DNA of 64,000 nt, from positions 496,001-560,000 of the forward strand of contig NZ_CP013363.1 in NCBI RefSeq assembly GCF_001718315.1, given 5' to 3'. Positions 1-7,974 of this stretch are shown one piece after another. The notes beneath the pieces were generated by a model, which saw only the letters and a program-made list of their open reading frames with translations, was not told the origin of the DNA and did no database searches. The stretch's first letter is position 1. Every line of letters begins with the position of its first letter. The DNA is from Burkholderia diffusa (GTDB taxonomy: Bacteria; Pseudomonadota; Gammaproteobacteria; Burkholderiales; Burkholderiaceae). The translations under genes and the position numbers were made by a program.

Positions 1-470
1 CGATCGCGGACGCGTTCAACGCGGCCGGCCTCGGCACGACCGTCAGCGACAACATCATCGGCACGATGTGGGACAAGCTGCTGGTCAACGTCGCGACGGG
101 TGCACTCACCGGCGTCACCGGGCTGACCTACGGACAGCTTTACGACGAGCCCGAGCTGAAGGCCACATCGCTCGCGGCCGTGGCGGAGGCGATCGCGGCC
201 GCGCAGGCGGCCGGCGTCAGGTTGTCGATGACGGATCCCGAGCAAGCCTGGACGCTTGCCGCCGAGGGGCTGCCCACGGCATTCAAGACCTCGATGCTGC
301 AAAGCCTGGAGAAGGGCTCGATCACCGAGATCGACTACATCAACGGTTCAGTCGTGCGCTGGGGCCAACGGTACGGCGTGCCGACACCGGTCAACGCCAC
401 GCTCGTCGCATGCATCAAGGGAATCGAACGCGCGATGGCCGACCGCAAGCATGGCGAGGCAGCCCGATGA
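1..470 (+). CDS. 2-dehydropantoate 2-reductase family protein, C-terminal part (partial)
   Basis: The reading frame is open from the left edge and ends in TGA at 468-470, so only the C-terminal helical domain (about 155 residues) is present. It shows the ketopantoate reductase C-domain signature: MWDKLLVNVATGALTG near the start and a later EIDYINGSVVRWGQRYGVPTPVN segment, the usual substrate-pocket region of PanE/ApbA proteins. The family reduces 2-keto acids such as ketopantoate with NADPH. Its stop overlaps the next start (ATGA), so it is translationally coupled to a catabolic operon. That makes a role in degrading a branched 2-oxo or 2-hydroxy acid likelier than pantothenate synthesis. The N-terminal Rossmann domain lies outside the window. 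Confidence 0.85.
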   Translation, partial: IADAFNAAGLGTTVSDNIIGTMWDKLLVNVATGALTGVTGLTYGQLYDEPELKATSLAAVAEAIAAAQAAGVRLSMTDPEQAWTLAAEGLPTAFKTSMLQSLEKGSITEIDYINGSVVRWGQRYGVPTPVNATLVACIKGIERAMADRKHGEAAR

Positions 471-859
471 ATGCCCCCAAAGCGTATCTGGAGCATGTCG
501 CGATCTGGGTGAAGGACATCCGGTGGCACATCCGTTTTTTCGAAGACGTTTTCGGCATGACCATGCGTGAAGTGGACGGCGCGCTCGACGCGCCGCGGCA
601 GTACTGGACGCTCGGCGGCCTGCAGTTCATCCACGACCCGGAATATGGCGGACCCGAAGGCCGGCTCGCCCACCTCGGCGTGATGTGCGAAGACATGGAG
701 GCGGCGCTGGCCTCGGCACGGCGCTTCGGCGTGACCGAAATGCCTCAGGGGCGCAACTGGCTTCGCCTGCCGGACGGCCTCGCCGTCGAATTCATCCAGG
801 CCAGGCCCGCCTCCTGCGTCGCGCAGGCGTTGGCGATCGACCCACGCTCGGAGGCATGA
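467..859 (+). CDS. VOC family (glyoxalase/dioxygenase-fold) protein
   Basis: A 130-residue protein with one vicinal-oxygen-chelate module: it opens LEHVAIWVKDI followed by FFEDVFGM, and ends with the beta strand LPDGLAVEFIQ. The His near the N-terminus and the Glu near the C-terminus match the usual metal-ligand positions, with a further His in LAHLGVM. VOC proteins catalyse isomerisation, epimerisation, lyase or ring-cleavage reactions; the specific reaction cannot be read here. The start overlaps the upstream stop by ATGA and its own stop region overlaps the next start, so it belongs to the same operon. In that context it may be an epimerase or lyase acting on a CoA or keto-acid intermediate. 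Confidence 0.8.
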   Translation: MNAPKAYLEHVAIWVKDIRWHIRFFEDVFGMTMREVDGALDAPRQYWTLGGLQFIHDPEYGGPEGRLAHLGVMCEDMEAALASARRFGVTEMPQGRNWLRLPDGLAVEFIQARPASCVAQALAIDPRSEA

Positions 860-1320
860 AGATGACGATCATCGAAAAATACTGGGACGATGCGCGCGAA
901 GGCGACGAATGCGTCAGCCCGCAATACACGGTGACCAAGGCGCGCATCCTCGCGTACGCCGATCTCACCGGCGACCACACGCCGGTGCACGTGGACGAGG
1001 ACTACGCAAACGCCAGTCACTTCGGCTGCATCGTCGCGCACGGCCTGTTCGGGCTGTCGATCGCGGACGGCCTCAAGACGCAGAGCGACTACCGCTTCCT
1101 GCCCGGCATGTCGCTGGGCTGGAGCTGGGATTTCCTGCTGCCGATCAAGGTCGACGACGTGCTGCACGTGAAGTTCCGAGTCGGCTCGATGCGGACCAGC
1201 AAGAGTCGCCCGGGCTGGGGCATCGTCGTGCTGCCGTCCGAACTGATCAATCAGGATGGCCAGGTGGTTCAACACGGCGAACATCGCCTGATGGTGCCGC
1301 GCCGGCCGGGAGCGTTCTGA
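856..1320 (+). CDS. MaoC family dehydratase (hotdog-fold enoyl-CoA hydratase)
   Basis: A 154-residue single-hotdog protein. The hydratase motif is clear: ADLTGDHTPVHVDEDYA contains the catalytic Asp and His, followed by the hot-dog helix segment HGLFGLSIADGL. MaoC-type enzymes hydrate 2-enoyl-CoA or mesaconyl-type CoA esters. It starts at ATG 856, overlapping the VOC stop; a second in-frame ATG at 862 is possible. The next gene, a CoA-transferase, would make the CoA ester that this enzyme hydrates, so the pair forms an activation-plus-hydration module like those in C5-dicarboxylate (itaconate, mesaconate) degradation. No CitE-type lyase is in view, so the substrate is unknown. Confidence 0.88.
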   Translation: MKMTIIEKYWDDAREGDECVSPQYTVTKARILAYADLTGDHTPVHVDEDYANASHFGCIVAHGLFGLSIADGLKTQSDYRFLPGMSLGWSWDFLLPIKVDDVLHVKFRVGSMRTSKSRPGWGIVVLPSELINQDGQVVQHGEHRLMVPRRPGAF

Positions 1321-2531
1321 TGCAGGCCCGTCCTCTCGAAGGTATTCGCGTCGTCGACTACAGCCACTTCCTCGCCGGTCCGTACGTGGGGCGATGCCTG
1401 GCGGCGCTCGGCGCCGAAGTCATCAAGGTCGAGCGCCCGGGCAGCGGCGACGCCGGGCGCCAGCACGCCACCGTGCTCGACGACCAGCAAAGCGGCTATT
1501 TCCTGCAGCTCAACATGGGCAAGCGCGGCGTGAGCGTCAACATGAACGACCCGCGCGGCAAGGCATTCATGCAGCGCCTGTGCGACTCGGCGGACGTGTT
1601 CGTCGAGAACTACCGGCCCGGCGCGCTGGACAAGCTGGGGCTCGGCTACGCGGCGTTGTCGGCACGCAATCCGGGCTTGGTGTATTGCTCGATTTCGGCC
1701 TATGGCCACACGGGGCCGGACGCGCACCGTGCCGGCTTCGGACTGATTGCCGAAGCCAAAAGCGGGATCATGCAGATGGTCGGCACGCCCGGCGAGCGCC
1801 CTCCGTTGCTGCGCATTTCGCTGGGCGACATGTACACCGGCATTCACGCGGTAGCCGCGATCAACGCCGCGTTGCTGGGGCGCACGAAGAGCGGACGCGG
1901 TCAGCACATCGACATGGCGCTGTACGACACGCTGGTGTCGATGCATGAGTACGCGGTGCAGTGCTACACGCTGCAAGGCGCGCTGCCCGAGCAGACGGGG
2001 CACGACATGCCGACCTCGACGCTCTATGGCGTGTTCCGCGCCGCGGACGGCGATCTCGTGATCGCGGCACAAGTGGACGATGCGTGGAAACGCTTTGCAA
2101 AACTGATCGAATCGCACGGCGGCCCGTCGGGCTTCGGCGCCGACACGCGGTACCACGACAGCGTGGGGCGCAACGCGCATCGGTCGGACATCCTGTCGGT
2201 CGTCGAACCTTGGGTGGCCGCGCGCTCCGTCGCGTCGATCCTGGCATTGCTGGACGGCATCGACGTCCCCTGCGCCAAGGTGCAGCGCATCGACGAGGTG
2301 CTGGCCGACCCTCAGATCCACGCACGAGGCATGGTGGTCGAGCAGCAGCACCCGCGCTACGGCACGCTGCGCCTGCCCAATCTGCCGTTCCGTTTCTCCG
2401 ATTGCGACACGACGATTCGCGACGTCGCACCCGACCTCGGGCAGCACAACGCCGAGGTGGCGCGCTCGCTGGGCTTCGACTCGGCCGAGATCGACGCGAT
2501 GCAGACCGACGGCGTTCTTTATTCCAGGTGA
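1320..2531 (+). CDS. CaiB/BaiF family CoA-transferase
   Basis: A 403-residue class III CoA-transferase. The N-terminus LEGIRVVDYSHFLAGPYVGR and LGAEVIKVERP is the family hallmark, and the catalytic Asp is D170 in SLGDMYTGIHAV. Length is typical. These enzymes move CoA between carboxylic acids (for example from succinyl-CoA) by an aspartyl-CoA thioester mechanism. The ATG overlaps the MaoC stop (TGATG), and an AroE-like gene follows after 7 bp, so one mRNA is likely. In this setting it probably activates the pathway's acid substrate. Substrate specificity cannot be judged from sequence alone. Confidence 0.92.
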   Translation: MQARPLEGIRVVDYSHFLAGPYVGRCLAALGAEVIKVERPGSGDAGRQHATVLDDQQSGYFLQLNMGKRGVSVNMNDPRGKAFMQRLCDSADVFVENYRPGALDKLGLGYAALSARNPGLVYCSISAYGHTGPDAHRAGFGLIAEAKSGIMQMVGTPGERPPLLRISLGDMYTGIHAVAAINAALLGRTKSGRGQHIDMALYDTLVSMHEYAVQCYTLQGALPEQTGHDMPTSTLYGVFRAADGDLVIAAQVDDAWKRFAKLIESHGGPSGFGADTRYHDSVGRNAHRSDILSVVEPWVAARSVASILALLDGIDVPCAKVQRIDEVLADPQIHARGMVVEQQHPRYGTLRLPNLPFRFSDCDTTIRDVAPDLGQHNAEVARSLGFDSAEIDAMQTDGVLYSR

Positions 2532-2538
2532 GCCCACG

Positions 2539-3372
2539 ATGACTGACCATTACGCGGTGATCGGCAACCCGATCGGACACACGAAATCTCCGCTGATCCA
2601 CGGTCTCTTTGCCGAAGAGACGCGGCAGGACTTGCGCTATACGGCAATCGAGGGGCCGGTCGAGCCGCAAGAGGCCTTTGCCGAGGTGGTGCGGGCGTTC
2701 GCCGCCGCTGGCGGCAAGGGCATGAACGTGACCGCGCCGTTCAAGCTCAAGGCCTTCGCGATGGCGGACGAATGCAGCGAGCGCGCAACGTTGGCCGGCG
2801 CCGCCAATGCGCTCAAATTCGAAGACGGGCGCATTCTGGCCGACAACTTCGACGGCATCGGGCTGATCCGCGACATCGAGGTCAACCTTGGTCTGTCGAT
2901 TGCCGGCAAGCGCGTGCTGATGCTCGGCGCCGGCGGCGCGGCGCGCGGCGCATTGCTGCCGTTCCTGGACGCGTGCCCGGCTGAAATGGTCATCGCGAAC
3001 CGCGACGTCGCCAAAGGGCAGGCGCTGGCCGCCCAGGTTGCCGGACGTGGCGCGCTCGTCGCCTGTGGCTATGCCGATCTCGAACGCATGGGACGCTTCG
3101 ACCTGGTGGTCAATGCGACGTCAGCGAGCCTGACTGGCGACCTGCCGCCCGTTCCGCCCGGCGTTTTCAGCCCGAAGGGCACGGCCTACGAGCTTGCGTA
3201 CGGCAAGCGATTGACACCGTTCCTGCGGCTGGCGAGCAATGCGGGCGTACTTGGCGTGGCGGACGGTGTCGGCATGCTGGTCGAGCAGGCAGCCGAAGCG
3301 TTCGCCTGGTGGCGCGGCGTGCGTCCGCCGACCAGCGCCGTGATCGATCAGCTTACCGTTCCTCTCGACTGA
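2539..3372 (+). CDS. shikimate dehydrogenase-like NADP oxidoreductase (AroE family)
   Basis: A 277-residue AroE-family protein. It has the NPIGHTKSP substrate loop, NVTAPFK with catalytic Lys69, the catalytic Asp105 in NFDG, and the nucleotide loop GAGGAARG (130-137). Canonical AroE has SKSP and NTDG; here these are TKSP and NFDG, so two substrate-contact positions differ while the catalytic Lys and Asp remain. The gene ends an operon of CoA-transferase, hydratase and VOC genes rather than sitting with aro genes. It is therefore more likely a paralogue oxidising or reducing a related hydroxy or oxo acid than the housekeeping AroE. An inverted repeat around 3454-3471 follows, without a T-run. 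Confidence 0.85.
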   Translation: MTDHYAVIGNPIGHTKSPLIHGLFAEETRQDLRYTAIEGPVEPQEAFAEVVRAFAAAGGKGMNVTAPFKLKAFAMADECSERATLAGAANALKFEDGRILADNFDGIGLIRDIEVNLGLSIAGKRVLMLGAGGAARGALLPFLDACPAEMVIANRDVAKGQALAAQVAGRGALVACGYADLERMGRFDLVVNATSASLTGDLPPVPPGVFSPKGTAYELAYGKRLTPFLRLASNAGVLGVADGVGMLVEQAAEAFAWWRGVRPPTSAVIDQLTVPLD

Positions 3373-3627
3373 ACGCGCGGCCGGACGCGCAGATGAAGCT
3401 TCTCGCACCGCGCATAGCGGCTACTGAGGTCACTGGCGAATAAGTCTCCGATCGTAACCGGCACGGTTACCGCTTTCGCCGGACCTGTTGGATGGAGCGA
3501 ATGATCGGGCTCCACGCTCGGGCCTGAATGAATGTGGCCAAACCGACTCGGTCGATCTGACGCCGGCCGTTTGCTCCCGCCCTGCCTAATATGTCGCGCG
3601 CACGGTGCCGCATCGTGCGCCGCTGAA

Positions 3628-3927
3628 TCACGCGTGCGCTTTCGCGCCGTGCAGTTGCAGGCCGAGCGCCTTGATGACCTTCAGGATCGTGCCGAAGCTC
3701 GGATTGCCGTCGTGCGACAGCGCCTTGTACAGTCCTTCGCGCGACAGGCCCGCGTCGCGCGCGACCTGCGACATGCCGCGCGCGCGGGCGATCACGCCGA
3801 GCGCGTGCGCGATGAAGGCCGGATCGTCGCCGGCCTCCTGCAGACAGGCCTCGAAATAGTCGGCCATGTCGTCGTCGGTCTTCAGGTGTTCGGCCGAATC
3901 CCACGGCCGGGTCTTGATCTTGTCCAT
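3628..3927 (-). CDS. HigA-type antitoxin, helix-turn-helix (addiction module antidote)
   Basis: A 99-residue protein with an XRE-like DNA-binding domain: ARARGMSQVARDAGLSREGLYKALS is the HTH, followed by NPSFGTILKVIKALGL. It matches the family of antidotes encoded directly downstream of Gp49-like killer proteins. The start (ATG read leftwards from 3927) lies 2 bp after the toxin stop, so the pair is one operon with toxin first, as in higBA. It is expected to neutralise the toxin by binding and to repress the operon. The N-terminal part (TRPWDSAEHLKTDDDMADYFEACL) is the usual conserved leader of this family. Confidence 0.88.
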   Translation of the reverse strand: MDKIKTRPWDSAEHLKTDDDMADYFEACLQEAGDDPAFIAHALGVIARARGMSQVARDAGLSREGLYKALSHDGNPSFGTILKVIKALGLQLHGAKAHA

Positions 3928-3929
3928 GA

Positions 3930-4256
3930 TCACTCCAGGTCGAGCCGCTCGAGCATCGCGTGCGCGGCGCGGATGTCCGCCTGTTGCGTCGACTTGTCGC
4001 CGCCGCAGAGCAGGATCACCCATATCGTTCCGCGTCTGACGTAGTAGACGCGATAGCCGGGGCCGTGGTCGACACGCATTTCGACGACGGGCGAGCCGGC
4101 GGATTTCCAGTCGCCCGGGTTGCCCATCGACAGACGGTCGATGCGTGCCTGGATGCGCCGCCGCGCGACGCGATCCTGCAGGCGGGCAAACCATGCATCG
4201 AAGACGTCGGTGGTCCGGATACTGAATGTAGGCGCACTGTGGGGCATGAATGGCAT
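3930..4256 (-). CDS. HigB/RelE-ParE superfamily toxin (Gp49-like killer protein)
   Basis: A 108-residue toxin-like protein. It has the RelE-superfamily layout: an N-terminal helical pair (FDAWFARLQDRVARRRIQARIDRL), the segment GDWKSAGSPVVEMRVDHGPGYRVYY, and the strand IWVILLCGGDKSTQQADI. The GGDKSTQ signature near the C-terminus is typical of the phage-Gp49-like addiction killers. Such toxins are usually ribosome-dependent mRNA endonucleases. It is upstream of and nearly abuts the HTH antitoxin. The pair is isolated between metabolic operons, with no prophage genes around it. Confidence 0.88.
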   Translation of the reverse strand: MPFMPHSAPTFSIRTTDVFDAWFARLQDRVARRRIQARIDRLSMGNPGDWKSAGSPVVEMRVDHGPGYRVYYVRRGTIWVILLCGGDKSTQQADIRAAHAMLERLDLE

Positions 4257-4632
4257 TGTGTCAACCGTGGTTCACAGATGGGTTGGGTGAATGGAATCTG
4301 GTTGCCCCCAACGATAGGGCCGCGCGCGCCGTTTGACGTCGAATTGGCCGTCAGGCCGATCCTTTCGCGCAGCCGGACCCTGCCATTTGGCCGAAGTCGG
4401 AATTCGGCGAATCCGTCTACAATCAAAAACGTCCTTGCCGCCCGTGCGTGCTTGCCGCGCGCGGGCGGATCCGTTTGCCCTCCTGCACAGGGAGGCGCCG
4501 CCGTGCGTTGCGCGGCGGGCAGTGCCGTGGTCAGTGTCCAGTAGGTAAAGCGTCCGCGTGCCGTAGGCCGGCGCGCGTTCTGAACGTCGCGCGCCCGTAA
4601 GCCGGGCAGGCGGCATCAACCGAGAGTCCCCC
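4257..4632 (+). other. intergenic leader region upstream of the acetolactate synthase gene
   Basis: This 376 bp region between the divergent toxin and acetolactate synthase genes contains no convincing gene. TACAAT at 4418-4423 is a good candidate -10 element, although no strong -35 box is visible at the right distance. If used, it would leave a leader of about 200 nt that is very GC-rich and has several self-complementary segments between about 4440 and 4610. No known riboswitch motif was recognised in it. Confidence 0.3.
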
Positions 4633-6273
4633 ATGAAAGCATCGGATCTGTTCGTGAAGGCGCTGGAAGCCGAAGGCGTCGAGTACGTGTTCGGCATTCC
4701 CGGCGAGGAAAACCTCGATCTGCTCGAATCGCTGCGGCGATCGAAGATCAAGCTCGTGCTGACCCGGCACGAGCAGGCGGCCGGATTCATGGCTGCCACC
4801 TACGGCCGCCTGACGGGCCGCACCGGCGTGTGTCTCGCGACGCTCGGGCCGGGCGCGACCAACTTCGTGACGGCCGCCGCGTATGCGCAGCTCGGCGGCA
4901 TGCCGATGCTGATGATCACCGGGCAGAAGCCGATCAAGTCCAGCAAGCAGGGACACTTCCAGATCGTCGACGTCGTCGGCATGATGCAGCCGCTCACGAA
5001 GTTCACGCGGCAGATCGTGTCGATCGGCAACATCCCGTCGGCGGTGCGCGAGGCGTTCCGTCGCGCGGAGGAGGAGCGCCCGGGGGCCGCACACCTCGAA
5101 CTCCCGGAGGACATCGCGCACGAGGAGGGCGACGGCAAGCCGATTCCGCGCAGCTACAGCCGGCGGCCGGTAGCCGAGGAAAAGGCGGTCGCGCACGCGG
5201 TCGACGCGATCCAGGCCGCGCGCCACCCGCTGTTGATGATCGGCGCGGGCGGCAATCGCAAGACGACCTGCAAGATGCTGCTCGAATTCGTCGACAAGAC
5301 GGGTATCCCGTTCTTCACGACCCAGATGGGCAAGGGCGTGATCGACGAAACGCATCCGCTGTGGCTCGGCAACGCGACGCTGTCCGACGGCGACTTCGTG
5401 CACCGCGCGATCGAGCATGCGGACTGCATCATCAACGTCGGCCATGACGTGATCGAGAAACCGCCGTTCTTCATGCGCACGGACGACAAGACCGTGATTC
5501 ACGTGAACTTCCTCGGCGCGCAGGTCGATCCCGTCTATTTCCCGCAGATCGAGGTGGTCGGCGACATCGCGAACGCGGTGTGGCAAATGAAGGAGGCGAT
5601 CGCGCCGCAGCCGCACTGGGATTTCGCACGCTTCGCGATGATCAAGGAGCACTTCGACGCACACCTGCAGAAAGGCCAGCACGACCCGCGCTTCCCGATG
5701 TACCCGGTGCGGATCGTGAACGACCTGTACAAGGCGCTGCCGGCTGACGGGATCGTCTGCCTCGACAACGGGATGTACAAGATCTGGTTCGCGCGCTACT
5801 GGCGTGCGCACGAGCCGAACTCGCTGCTGCTGGACAATGCGCTCGCGTCGATGGGCGCGGGCCTGCCGTCGGCGATCGCGACGAAGATCGTGCATCCGCA
5901 GCGCAAGGTGATCGCCGTGTGCGGCGACGGCGGCTTCATGATGAATTCGCAGGAACTCGAAACCGCCGTGCGGCTGAAGCTCGACATCGTCGTGATGATC
6001 CTGCGCGACGACGCGTTCGGGATGATCCGCTGGAAGCAGGAGAACATGAATTTCCCCGATTTCGCGATGACGCTGAAAAACCCCGATTTCGTATCGTATG
6101 CACGGAGCTACGGCGCGCACGGGCATCGCGTCGAAGCGGCCGACGATCTCGAGCCGCTGCTGCGCGACTGCTTCGCGACGCCCGGCGTGCACGTAATCGA
6201 CGTGCCGATCGACTATTCGGACAACGAGCGCGTGCTCAACCGCGAAATCAAGCGCCTGTCGGCGCAACTCTGA
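4633..6273 (+). CDS. acetolactate synthase large subunit (ThDP-dependent)
   Basis: A 546-residue ThDP enzyme. The N-terminal Pyr domain carries the cofactor-activating Glu47 (TRHEQAA), and the PP domain has the ThDP/Mg motif CGDGGFMMN near residue 430. It condenses two pyruvates to 2-acetolactate. No regulatory small subunit (ilvN/ilvH) and no acetolactate decarboxylase are adjacent, so it resembles the stand-alone catabolic/AlsS-like type rather than the ilv operon enzyme. An aldehyde dehydrogenase follows after 28 bp, suggesting joint expression. Other ThDP decarboxylases with this fold cannot be excluded from sequence alone. Confidence 0.88.
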   Translation: MKASDLFVKALEAEGVEYVFGIPGEENLDLLESLRRSKIKLVLTRHEQAAGFMAATYGRLTGRTGVCLATLGPGATNFVTAAAYAQLGGMPMLMITGQKPIKSSKQGHFQIVDVVGMMQPLTKFTRQIVSIGNIPSAVREAFRRAEEERPGAAHLELPEDIAHEEGDGKPIPRSYSRRPVAEEKAVAHAVDAIQAARHPLLMIGAGGNRKTTCKMLLEFVDKTGIPFFTTQMGKGVIDETHPLWLGNATLSDGDFVHRAIEHADCIINVGHDVIEKPPFFMRTDDKTVIHVNFLGAQVDPVYFPQIEVVGDIANAVWQMKEAIAPQPHWDFARFAMIKEHFDAHLQKGQHDPRFPMYPVRIVNDLYKALPADGIVCLDNGMYKIWFARYWRAHEPNSLLLDNALASMGAGLPSAIATKIVHPQRKVIAVCGDGGFMMNSQELETAVRLKLDIVVMILRDDAFGMIRWKQENMNFPDFAMTLKNPDFVSYARSYGAHGHRVEAADDLEPLLRDCFATPGVHVIDVPIDYSDNERVLNREIKRLSAQL

Positions 6274-6301
6274 ATCCGTAGTTCACCGGAAGGAGCGTTC
6301 C

Positions 6302-7735
6302 ATGCTGAAGGATACCTATCCGTACTATCTGGCCAACGAGGCCGTCTACGCGAATACCGATCTCGAAGTGACCGACAAGTTCAGCGGCAAGGTCGCGACG
6401 CGCGTCGCGCTGGCCGACGCGAAGGCGATCGATGCGGCCATCGGTGCGGCGGTCGGCGCCGCGAAGCCGATGCGCGAATTGCCGGCCTACAAGCGTCAGG
6501 CGGTGCTCGACCACTGCGTCGCGCGCTTTCGCGAGCGATTCGACGAGCTGGCCGAGGCGCTGTGCATCGAGGCCGGCAAGCCGATCAACGATTCGAAGGG
6601 CGAAGTGACGCGGCTGATCGATACGTTCCGCGTCGCAGCCGAGGAGTCGGTGCGCATCGACGGCGAGGTGATCAACCTCGAGATCTCGGCACGCGCGCAA
6701 GGCTACACCGGCTATACGCGGCGCGTGCCGATCGGCCCGTGCTCGTTCATCTCGCCATTCAACTTCCCGCTGAACCTCGCCGCGCACAAGGTTGCACCCG
6801 CGCTGGCCGCAGGCTGTCCGTTCGTGCTGAAACCCGCGAGCCGCACGCCGATCGGCGCGCTCATTATCGGCGAGGTACTCGCCGAAACCGATCTGCCCAA
6901 GGGGGCGTTCTCGGTGCTGCCCGCGCATCGCGACGGCGCGGATCTGTTCACGACCGACGAGCGCTTCAAGCTGCTGTCGTTCACGGGTTCGCCGGCCGTG
7001 GGCTGGGCGCTGAAGGAGAAGGCCGGCAAGAAGAAGGTCGTGCTGGAGCTCGGCGGCAACGCGGCGGCGATCGTCGACGCGGACCAGCGCGAGCAACTCG
7101 ACTACGTGGTCGAGCGTCTCGCGTTCGGCGCGTATTACCAGTCGGGCCAGAGCTGTATCGGCGTGCAGCGAATCCTCGTGCATGCGGACCTGTACGACGC
7201 GCTGCGCGACAAGCTGATCGCGAAGACGCGTTCGTTGAAGATGGGCGATCCGAAGGATCCGTCGACGTTCGTCGGCCCGATGATCTCCGAATCCGAATCG
7301 CGTCGGCTGTCGGGCTGGATGGACGCGGCCGTTGCGGCGGGCGCGAAGATCGTCGCGGGCGGCAAGGTCGATGGCGCGATGTTCGAGGCGACGCTGCTGG
7401 AAAATGTCGGTCGCGAACAGGACCTGTACCGCAAGGAGGCATTCGGGCCGGTCGCGATCCTCGAGAAGTTCGAGCGTTTCGACGATGCGCTCGCGCGCGT
7501 CAACGACAGCGACTTCGGTCTGCAGGCGGGTGTGTTTACCGATTCGCTCGCGCATGCGCAGCGGGCGTGGGACGAGCTGGAGGTGGGCGGCGTCGTGATC
7601 AACGACGTGCCGTCGTTCCGCGTCGACAACATGCCCTATGGCGGCGTGAAGGATTCGGGGCTTGGACGCGAAGGGATCCGTTACGCGATCGAGGACATGA
7701 CCGAGCCGCGCCTGATGGTCGTGCGGCGCCGCTAG
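6302..7735 (+). CDS. NAD(P)-dependent aldehyde dehydrogenase
   Basis: A 477-residue aldehyde dehydrogenase. The substrate-binding SPFNFPLNL loop, the cofactor segment FTGSPAVGW, the general-base Glu in LELGGN and the catalytic Cys285 in GQSCIGVQ are all present. It oxidises an aldehyde to the acid with NAD(P)+. It sits 28 bp after the acetolactate synthase gene, with GGAAGGAG just ahead of the ATG. The pairing suggests that the ThDP enzyme either makes the aldehyde or shares a substrate pool with it. The sequence looks closest to the phosphonoacetaldehyde/lactaldehyde-like branch, but that is an impression only. Confidence 0.9.
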   Translation: MLKDTYPYYLANEAVYANTDLEVTDKFSGKVATRVALADAKAIDAAIGAAVGAAKPMRELPAYKRQAVLDHCVARFRERFDELAEALCIEAGKPINDSKGEVTRLIDTFRVAAEESVRIDGEVINLEISARAQGYTGYTRRVPIGPCSFISPFNFPLNLAAHKVAPALAAGCPFVLKPASRTPIGALIIGEVLAETDLPKGAFSVLPAHRDGADLFTTDERFKLLSFTGSPAVGWALKEKAGKKKVVLELGGNAAAIVDADQREQLDYVVERLAFGAYYQSGQSCIGVQRILVHADLYDALRDKLIAKTRSLKMGDPKDPSTFVGPMISESESRRLSGWMDAAVAAGAKIVAGGKVDGAMFEATLLENVGREQDLYRKEAFGPVAILEKFERFDDALARVNDSDFGLQAGVFTDSLAHAQRAWDELEVGGVVINDVPSFRVDNMPYGGVKDSGLGREGIRYAIEDMTEPRLMVVRRR

Positions 7736-7974
7736 CGCGAAGGACGCGGCATGACGGCACGCGGGCGATCGTGGCGGCCCGCGTGCCGTTTTCGTTTCCG
7801 CGCACGCCGATGAGCGCGGCGGCGCCCGCCGTTGCGCCATTGTGGCGGCGCCGGGCGCAGCGCTTGCCGAACGCGCTCGACTGTACGCATCGCATCGTGA
7901 TGTAATCGCGCGAATTGGCCAACCGGGGTGCGACACCGGCTGGCGTGCGCATTCATTCCTCACGAGGTCGATTC

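Noticed and set aside
4440..4630. Riboswitch in the acetolactate synthase leader
   Set aside because: The leader is long and self-complementary but matches no riboswitch consensus known to me.
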